From: Acidisphaera sp035272265
Lineage (GTDB): Bacteria > Pseudomonadota > Alphaproteobacteria > Acetobacterales > Acetobacteraceae
Assembly: GCA_035272265.1 (NCBI GenBank)
Contig: DATEQV010000265.1
Span: 1-9,963, forward strand
Reading direction: 5' to 3'
Length of the DNA stretch: 9,963 bases
The position numbers were made by a program, and so were the translations under genes. A model generated the notes under the pieces. That model made no database searches, was not told the origin of the DNA, and saw nothing but the letters and a program-made list of their open reading frames with translations. This document shows positions 6,318 through 9,963 of the stretch, one piece after another. The first letter of the stretch is position 1, and each line of letters begins with the position of its first letter.

Positions 6318-7102
6318 GCGGCCTCCAGCCCGGCGTCGTGCAGCGCCGATGTTGCCTCGGGCGTGCGCAGGAAGGCGACGAAGCCAGCGGCGTTCGGGCT
6401 GCGGCTGATGGTCACCACCGCGGCGGCGTACGGCGGCACCGGCACCGAGACGAGCGCGGTCACCGCCAGACGTGGGTCGGCGCGCACGTCGGTCGCATAC
6501 ACCAGCGCCAGCTTCGCCGCCCCGCTGGTGACGAGGAAGGCGGCCTGCTTCGTGTCAGGCGTGCCGTCGATGCGGCTGGCCACCGCGTCCAGCGCGCCGA
6601 GTTGCTGCAGGATCGCGCGCCCGTCGAACGGAGCGTCGGCGATCGGGTCGGTGACCGCGAGCCTGCCATCGCCGAGCATCTCCGGCAGGTTCGAGGCCGA
6701 CGGCGCTTCGCCCGCGCGGGCGGCGAACACCAGGCTGTTGCGCCACGCGCCGGTCCTGGTGTCGGGTCTGATGATGGCGCTGGCCCCGTCCATCACCGGT
6801 TGCTGCGTGATGAGCACGTCGGTCTGCGTGATGTGCGCGATCTGCGCGACCATGCCGCGCGGCGAGGTCGAGAACAGCCGCACCGGCGCGCCGGTCTGGG
6901 CGGTGAATGTCTCGCCCGCCTTGCGCAGGCCGTGCTGCAGCGTCCGGTCGCAGAACACGATCACGTCGGCCGCCGAGTTCGCCGTCGGCTGGAACCCGGC
7001 CTCGGTGGCCGCCGAGGCGCGCGCGACCGGCGCCAGCGCCGCGAGTGCGCCCGCAAGCAGCACGCCCCGCCGCCGCAGATCGATGGTCTGTCCGCCGTCC
7101 AT
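6314..7102 (-). CDS. Periplasmic molybdate-binding (ModA-like) solute-binding protein
   Basis: This 262-residue protein has a signal sequence with RRR at 10-12, a hydrophobic core and a probable cleavage site near ARASAA (27-32), possibly Tat-type. The mature part resembles the ModA/type-2 periplasmic-binding fold. It has ADVIVFCDRTLQHGLRKAG early, MVAQI and DVLIT in the first lobe, LAVTDPIADAPFDGRAI after the hinge, and SGAAKLALVYATDV (193-206), where ModA proteins bind the oxyanion. No ModB permease or ModC ATPase gene lies alongside. Instead it leads the operon of the cytochrome b561 and the molybdoenzyme. It may feed molybdate to a distant transporter, or act as a sensor or scaffold for the redox pair (inference). 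The ATG at 7102 follows a GGGGAG with a 4-nt spacer, and that binding site overlaps one arm of an 8-bp hairpin. Confidence 0.72.
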   Translation of the reverse strand: MDGGQTIDLRRRGVLLAGALAALAPVARASAATEAGFQPTANSAADVIVFCDRTLQHGLRKAGETFTAQTGAPVRLFSTSPRGMVAQIAHITQTDVLITQQPVMDGASAIIRPDTRTGAWRNSLVFAARAGEAPSASNLPEMLGDGRLAVTDPIADAPFDGRAILQQLGALDAVASRIDGTPDTKQAAFLVTSGAAKLALVYATDVRADPRLAVTALVSVPVPPYAAAVVTISRSPNAAGFVAFLRTPEATSALHDAGLEAA

Positions 7103-7109
7103 GCTGCTC

Positions 7110-7135
7110 CCCGACGGGCGCGCCTCGCCGTCGGG
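7110..7135 (-). promoter_or_regulatory. Inverted repeat in the leader of the molybdate-binding-like gene
   Basis: CCCGACGG (7110-7117) and CCGTCGGG (7128-7135) form a perfect 8-bp stem with a 10-nt loop. In the minus-strand transcript its 3' arm ends in GGG, which is part of the GGGGAG ribosome binding site of the gene starting at 7102. It could mask that site, or be a repressor operator at the head of the redox operon. It does not resemble the ModE operator pattern I know. No T-run follows, so a classical terminator for the upstream isocitrate lyase-like gene is less likely. Confidence 0.4.
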
Positions 7136-7186
7136 AGGCAGACTAGCCCAACCGGCGGCCGTTACACCGCGAAAACGCCGTCGTGC

Positions 7187-7960
7187 TTATGCAGGCGGAC
7201 GACGGCGCGGCGGCAGGTGCCCTTCCTCGAGCAGCATCGTCACCGCCTCCTCGAACCCTGCCCACGCAGCGGCAGCCAGCGCGCCGCCGGTGCTGACGCG
7301 GCGCACGCCGGCGGCGGCGAGGTCGGCGACCCGCATCTCGGGACCCGTCAACAGGACGTTGACCGGCTTCGGCGCCACCGCGGCGACGATGGCGCGGATC
7401 TGGCCGAGGTCCCGCACGCCCGGCGCATAGAGGCAGTCCGCGCCGGCCTGCGAATACGCGATCAAGCGCGCGATCGTCGCATCGAGATCGGTGTCGCCGA
7501 GCAGGAAGCCCTCGGAGCGGCCGACGAGCAGAACGTCGGGCGCGTCGCGGTCGAGTGCGGCGCGGGCTGCGCTGATGCGTTCGACGGCGCGCGGCAGGTC
7601 ATAAAGCGCGTCGCCGGCGCGGTCTTCGATGGAGATGCCGGCGATGCCGGTCGCGGCAGCCCATGCAACGTTCGCCTCGACGCCTTCCGGCGTGTCGGAG
7701 AAGCCGGCCTCGAAATCGGCGTTCACCGGCAGGTCGGTGGCGGCGCACAGCATCGACAGGTGTGTCAGCACGTCTTCGAGCGTCACCCCGTAGTCCTGCC
7801 GACCGAGCGTCCACGCCATGCCGGCGCTGGTCGAGGCGAGCGCCTTGAACCCGTGGCGCTGCAGCCGCTTGGCGCTGCCGATGTCCCACGGATTGGGCAG
7901 CACGAAACAGCCGGTTTCATGCAGCGCGCGGAAGGCGGCGCGGCGCGGGTCCTGCGTCAT
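7187..7960 (-). CDS. Isocitrate lyase/phosphoenolpyruvate mutase superfamily protein
   Basis: This 257-residue protein is the usual size for the short single-barrel members of the ICL/PEP mutase superfamily. LPNPWDIGSAKRL (21-33) and STSAGMAW (43-50) form the first strands. NADFEAGF (80-87) with D82 and IEDR (111-114) with E112 are the metal/substrate positions. GRSEGF (147-152) and YAPGV (168-172) follow, then a C-terminal helical end. The K-x-CGH loop that holds the catalytic cysteine of isocitrate and methylisocitrate lyases is absent: the sequence goes IEDRAGDALYDLP. True lyase activity on those substrates is therefore unlikely. A C-C or P-C bond reaction on an oxaloacetate- or pyruvate-like substrate is possible but unproven. 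The ATG at 7960 has AGGAG 7 nt upstream, so I prefer it to the ATG at 7978. Confidence 0.87.
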   Translation of the reverse strand: MTQDPRRAAFRALHETGCFVLPNPWDIGSAKRLQRHGFKALASTSAGMAWTLGRQDYGVTLEDVLTHLSMLCAATDLPVNADFEAGFSDTPEGVEANVAWAAATGIAGISIEDRAGDALYDLPRAVERISAARAALDRDAPDVLLVGRSEGFLLGDTDLDATIARLIAYSQAGADCLYAPGVRDLGQIRAIVAAVAPKPVNVLLTGPEMRVADLAAAGVRRVSTGGALAAAAWAGFEEAVTMLLEEGHLPPRRRPPA

Positions 7961-7992
7961 TGGCAAACTCCTGGGCAATGGTCATGCTGCAC

Positions 7993-8013
7993 GGCGAAGG
8001 ATCGCCCTTCGCC
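7993..8013. promoter_or_regulatory. Palindrome in the divergent gap between the ICL-like and lipocalin-like genes
   Basis: GGCGAAGG (7993-8000) and CCTTCGCC (8006-8013) form a perfect 8-bp inverted repeat around ATCGC. It is centred in the 76-bp gap between two divergent start codons (7960 minus, 8037 plus), the classic place for a shared operator. It could equally be a hairpin in the leader of the plus-strand gene, ending about 23 nt before its start. I could not identify promoter hexamers. Confidence 0.4.
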
Positions 8014-8036
8014 ATTCTGTCATCAGGGAGGACGCG

Positions 8037-8534
8037 ATGAACCGCCGTCGTTTGGCGATGCTTGGCGCGCTGGGGCTGCTCGCCGCCGGGCCCGGTATTC
8101 CCGCCGCTTCCGCACAGACCGCGCGGGAGATCTCCGGCACGTATGCGATCGCGTCCACCGTCAACACCGCCCCGGACGGGAAGAAGACCGAGCCCTTCGG
8201 TGCCGACCCCAAAGGGGCCGCCGTTTTCGGGCGCGATGGGCGGTTCGTGATCGTGCTCTCTCGCGCGGATCTTCCAAAGTTCGCCTCCGGCAACCGGATG
8301 CAGGGCACGGCGGACGAGAACAAGGCGATCGTGCAAGGCGGCATCGGCTACTTCGGCACGTGGTCGGTCGCGGGCAAGGTCCTGACCCTGCACATCGACG
8401 GCGGCTCCTGGCCGGCATGGACCGGCACCGACCAGAAGCGCGAGATCGTCGCCTTCAACAAGAGAACACTGACGCTCAACGTCCCGGCGTCGATCGGCGG
8501 GACAACCGTCACGGTCTGGCGGCGGACGTATTAG
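8037..8534 (+). CDS. Secreted lipocalin-like domain protein
   Basis: This 165-residue protein starts at the ATG at 8037, which has an excellent AGGGAGG 5 nt upstream. The first 26 residues are a signal peptide (MNRRR, hydrophobic core, AASA before QTAR), with cleavage likely after ASA, so the product is exported. The mature part is a small beta-rich domain like the 'lipocalin-like' Pfam family (Lipocalin_5): EISGTYAIAS, GAAVFGRDGRFVIVL, FASGNRMQGT, YFGTWSV, LTLHIDGGSWP, then a final strand, TVTVWRRTY. Such domains may bind small hydrophobic ligands, but no function is established. It is a clear paralogue of the gene at 8996-9502. It is the only plus-strand gene in the window. It lies divergent from the ICL-like gene and converges on the NIPSNAP-like gene with a 1-nt gap. 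Confidence 0.85.
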   Translation: MNRRRLAMLGALGLLAAGPGIPAASAQTAREISGTYAIASTVNTAPDGKKTEPFGADPKGAAVFGRDGRFVIVLSRADLPKFASGNRMQGTADENKAIVQGGIGYFGTWSVAGKVLTLHIDGGSWPAWTGTDQKREIVAFNKRTLTLNVPASIGGTTVTVWRRTY

Positions 8535-8535
8535 G

Positions 8536-8844
8536 TCAGGCAACACGCTGGATGATCGAGCGGTGCTCGACCACGATGCACCGCGCCTCGTCGGCCGCCG
8601 CAGCGGCGGCTGACGCGGCCGGGTCCTGCGCAAGCGCCGCGCGGTAGCGTTCGTAGGCGGCGAGGTCGGGCAAGTCGATCAGCGCCGTCGCCTCGTTCGT
8701 CGGCCCGGCGAACTTGGTCGGCAGCCAGTAGCCGACGAGGTCGGCGCCGAGGCGACGGATCGGCTCGGCGAGCGCGCGAGCGTAGCGCTCGAAGGCCGCG
8801 TGCTGGCGCGGGTCGATCTCGTAGCGGATGCAGAGCGTGAGCAT
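8536..8844 (-). CDS. NIPSNAP-like family protein
   Basis: The product is 102 residues with a dimeric alpha-beta barrel (ferredoxin-like) pattern. It opens MLTLCIRYEIDPRQHAAFERYARAL, the strand-helix start seen in NIPSNAP-family proteins. LGADLVGYWLPTKFAGPTNEATALIDLPDLAAYERYR (about 32-68) follows, in which the GYWLP and ATALIDLPDL strands match the family's G-x-W and 'L..f.dla' positions. A low-complexity alanine stretch (near 76-84) precedes the last strand, RCIVVEHRSII. These small cytoplasmic proteins are mostly of unknown function, although the fold includes monooxygenases and stress proteins. The ATG at 8844 has AAGGAG 6 nt upstream, so it is preferred to the upstream start at 8871. The stop lies 1 nt from the convergent lipocalin-like gene. 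Two hairpins sit upstream, between it and the next gene. Confidence 0.78.
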   Translation of the reverse strand: MLTLCIRYEIDPRQHAAFERYARALAEPIRRLGADLVGYWLPTKFAGPTNEATALIDLPDLAAYERYRAALAQDPAASAAAAAADEARCIVVEHRSIIQRVA

Positions 8845-8887
8845 GGCGGACTCCTTTGCTGGACGCCCCATTCATGCTGCGCGAATG

Positions 8888-8925
8888 CCGTCGGATGATT
8901 CGGCACCGGCCGAAGCATCCGACGG
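8888..8925 (-). terminator. Long hairpin between the lipocalin-like and NIPSNAP-like genes
   Basis: CCGTCGGATG (8888-8897) pairs perfectly with CATCCGACGG (8916-8925). After an A/G mismatch, TTCGGC (8899-8904) pairs with GCCGAA (8909-8914) around an ACCG tetraloop. The total is 16 pairs in 38 nt, the strongest compact hairpin I found in the window. It lies about 70 nt past the minus-strand stop at 8996. No T-run follows on either strand. A terminator or 3' stabiliser of the lipocalin-like transcript, or an operator for the NIPSNAP-like gene, would all fit. Confidence 0.5.
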
Positions 8926-8935
8926 TCGCGCGCTA

Positions 8936-8950
8936 CGCCTGCTACAGGCG
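8936..8950 (-). repeat. Short second hairpin next to the long one
   Basis: CGCCTG (8936-8941) and CAGGCG (8945-8950) pair around a CTA loop. It lies 10 nt from the long hairpin at 8888-8925, on the side nearer the lipocalin-like gene's stop, so a minus-strand transcript would form two stem-loops in a row. With only six pairs it could be chance in such GC-rich DNA. Confidence 0.3.
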
Positions 8951-8995
8951 CTCCTGCGTCATCGGCAGGCTTGGACAACCGTCCGGCAATCGGCG

Positions 8996-9502
8996 CTACT
9001 TCACGCGCCGCAGCGTCACGGTGACGTCCTTGCCGGCGGACGCTTTGGGGTTGACGAAGGTCATTTCGTCGCCGGAGAAGGTGACCCTGCGGACCTCGTC
9101 GCTGCCGACTTCGTTCGGGAACGTGCTGCCGATGATGTGGACCGTATAGGCCCTGCCGGGCTCGCTGACCGTGTAGGTGCCGAACACCGCGTAGCTCTGG
9201 CGCTCGATCGCGACGGCCTCGTCGGGCGTCAGGGTCTGGCGGTTTCCGGTCGCGATCTTCGGCGTGTCGTTCTGCGTGAATACCTGCATGAAATGGCCGT
9301 CGCCGGTGAAGACCGCCATGCCGTTCACGTGGCCGTGGAACAGGTCGACCTTGCCATGAGTGCCGCGTTCGACGGTGACCGACACCGTTCGCCAGGTCCC
9401 GACGATCTGCGACTGGATGGTCGGCTGCTGCGCGGTCGCCTGGCCTGACGTCGATGCAAGTGCGAGCAAGGCCGCGACGAATGCGACCGCGATCCGCGTC
9501 AT
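8996..9502 (-). CDS. Secreted lipocalin-like domain protein (paralogue of the 8037-8534 gene)
   Basis: The product is 168 residues from the ATG at 9502. A signal peptide (MTRIAVAFVAALLALASTSGQATA, cleavage likely before QQPT) exports it. The mature domain follows the lipocalin-like pattern: QIVGTWRTVSV, GMAVFTGDGHFMQVF, KIATGNRQTLTPDE, YAVFGTYTV, YTVHIIGSTFPNEVG, RRVTF and a final TVTLRRVK. It aligns along its whole length with the plus-strand gene at 8037-8534, sharing GT near the start, VF-x-x-DG-x-F, K-x-A-x-GNR, FGT and HI-x-G-S/G. They are therefore two copies of one family that diverged some time ago. The ligand is unknown. The ribosome binding site is a weak GGGGG stretch. The gene follows the methyltransferase fragment by 90 bp on the same strand. 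Confidence 0.85.
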   Translation of the reverse strand: MTRIAVAFVAALLALASTSGQATAQQPTIQSQIVGTWRTVSVTVERGTHGKVDLFHGHVNGMAVFTGDGHFMQVFTQNDTPKIATGNRQTLTPDEAVAIERQSYAVFGTYTVSEPGRAYTVHIIGSTFPNEVGSDEVRRVTFSGDEMTFVNPKASAGKDVTVTLRRVK

Positions 9503-9592
9503 ATCAGCCCCCCTGAATGCCAGCACGGCAGTTTAGCGCGATGCTGAAACGACGCGCAAACCGGCGCCGCGCGATCGCACGGGCCGCGGAGG

Positions 9593-9963
9593 TTACAGCG
9601 TGCCGGGGCGCACCGGTATCAGTGGCGGCAGCTCCTTCTCCTCGTGCCGCCCGGCCTCGGAGAACAGCGCGCGAGGCCGCGGGCTGACGCCTTTCTCGAA
9701 CACGATCAGGCTGTCGTAGATGTGCATCGACATCGTGCTGCGGGTGAACGCGGTGCGATCGGTCGGCTCCAGCGTCCACTCGCCGTGCAGCTGGTCGATC
9801 AGGGTCTTGGTGAATTCGATGAAGCTCGCAGGGTCGCCGCGGCCGCCGCCGTAATTCGTCCAGTAGCTGGTGTGCACGTCCTCCACCGCATAGACGCCGT
9901 TGCGGTCGAGGCGCGGGTAGAAGAACTCGAACGTGGCGCGCTGGTCGGCGACGCGGTGGCTGC
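9593..9963 (-). CDS. Probable class I SAM-dependent methyltransferase, C-terminal part (cut by window edge)
   Basis: The frame is open from the right window edge to the TAA at 9593-9595, giving about 123 residues; the start lies outside the window. The first visible part reads FEFFYPRLDRNGVYAVED and then VHTSYW, followed by a glycine-rich turn (NYGGG) and FIEFTKTLIDQLHGEW. Near the end are FTRSTMSMH, IYDSLIVFEKG and a charged tail. A strand ending in D-x-HTSYW followed by an aromatic segment and 'YDSLIVFEKG' matches the C-terminal half of class I methyltransferases of the macrocin O-methyltransferase-like type. The SAM-binding glycine loop would be in the missing half. The GTG at 9886 is internal, since the frame continues upstream with good codon bias. 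Methyl acceptor unknown. Confidence 0.6.
   Translation of the reverse strand, partial: SHRVADQRATFEFFYPRLDRNGVYAVEDVHTSYWTNYGGGRGDPASFIEFTKTLIDQLHGEWTLEPTDRTAFTRSTMSMHIYDSLIVFEKGVSPRPRALFSEAGRHEEKELPPLIPVRPGTL

Noticed and set aside
6230..8647. Plus-strand 805-residue open frame
   Set aside because: It is antisense to the ModA-like and ICL-like genes and out of frame with the lipocalin-like gene. No domain is recognisable and the composition is shadow-like.

Overview
The window is very GC-rich, with strong G/C preference at third codon positions. Its gene families (GYD, NIPSNAP, lipocalin-like, isocitrate lyase/PEP mutase-like, molybdoenzyme with cytochrome b561) suit a high-GC proteobacterium. 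An imperfect palindrome at 1645-1739 resembles the dispersed 'GAGGAGCGCAGCGACG...GCGATCCAG' repeats common in alphaproteobacteria (Rhizobiales or Rhodospirillales type). The lineage is an inference from these signs. I see no rRNA, tRNA, CRISPR array, insertion sequence or phage gene.

Nearly all genes are on the minus strand, so the functional order runs from high to low coordinates. The right end (8037-9963) is a loose set of small genes: the 3' part of a probable SAM-dependent methyltransferase (cut by the window edge), a secreted lipocalin-like protein, a NIPSNAP-like protein, and a second lipocalin-like protein on the plus strand that is a paralogue of the first. Strong hairpins sit between the lipocalin and NIPSNAP genes. 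A short palindrome lies in the divergent gap before an isocitrate lyase/PEP mutase superfamily gene (7187-7960).

The centre (about 938-7102) is a compact co-directional cluster: molybdate-binding-like periplasmic protein, cytochrome b561, Tat/lipoprotein-type molybdopterin oxidoreductase, DUF2064 (TIGR04282-like) nucleotidyl/glycosyltransferase, GT87-like membrane glycosyltransferase, radical SAM/SPASM protein, and then, after a 150-bp gap filled by the palindromic repeat, a DPM-synthase-like GT2 glycosyltransferase. Junctions with 1, 4, 4 and 16 nt overlaps argue for one operon. The first three genes look like a periplasmic molybdenum redox module. The last four look like a cytoplasmic and membrane pathway that makes and transfers a sugar-containing product, with a radical SAM step. 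Why the two are joined is unknown, and this is the best candidate here for an undescribed system.

The left end (1-737) holds a GYD-domain gene followed by a strong GC hairpin, and then a codon-phased but apparently 5'-truncated ORF (113-304) with a membrane-like segment. I could not assign positions 1-112.
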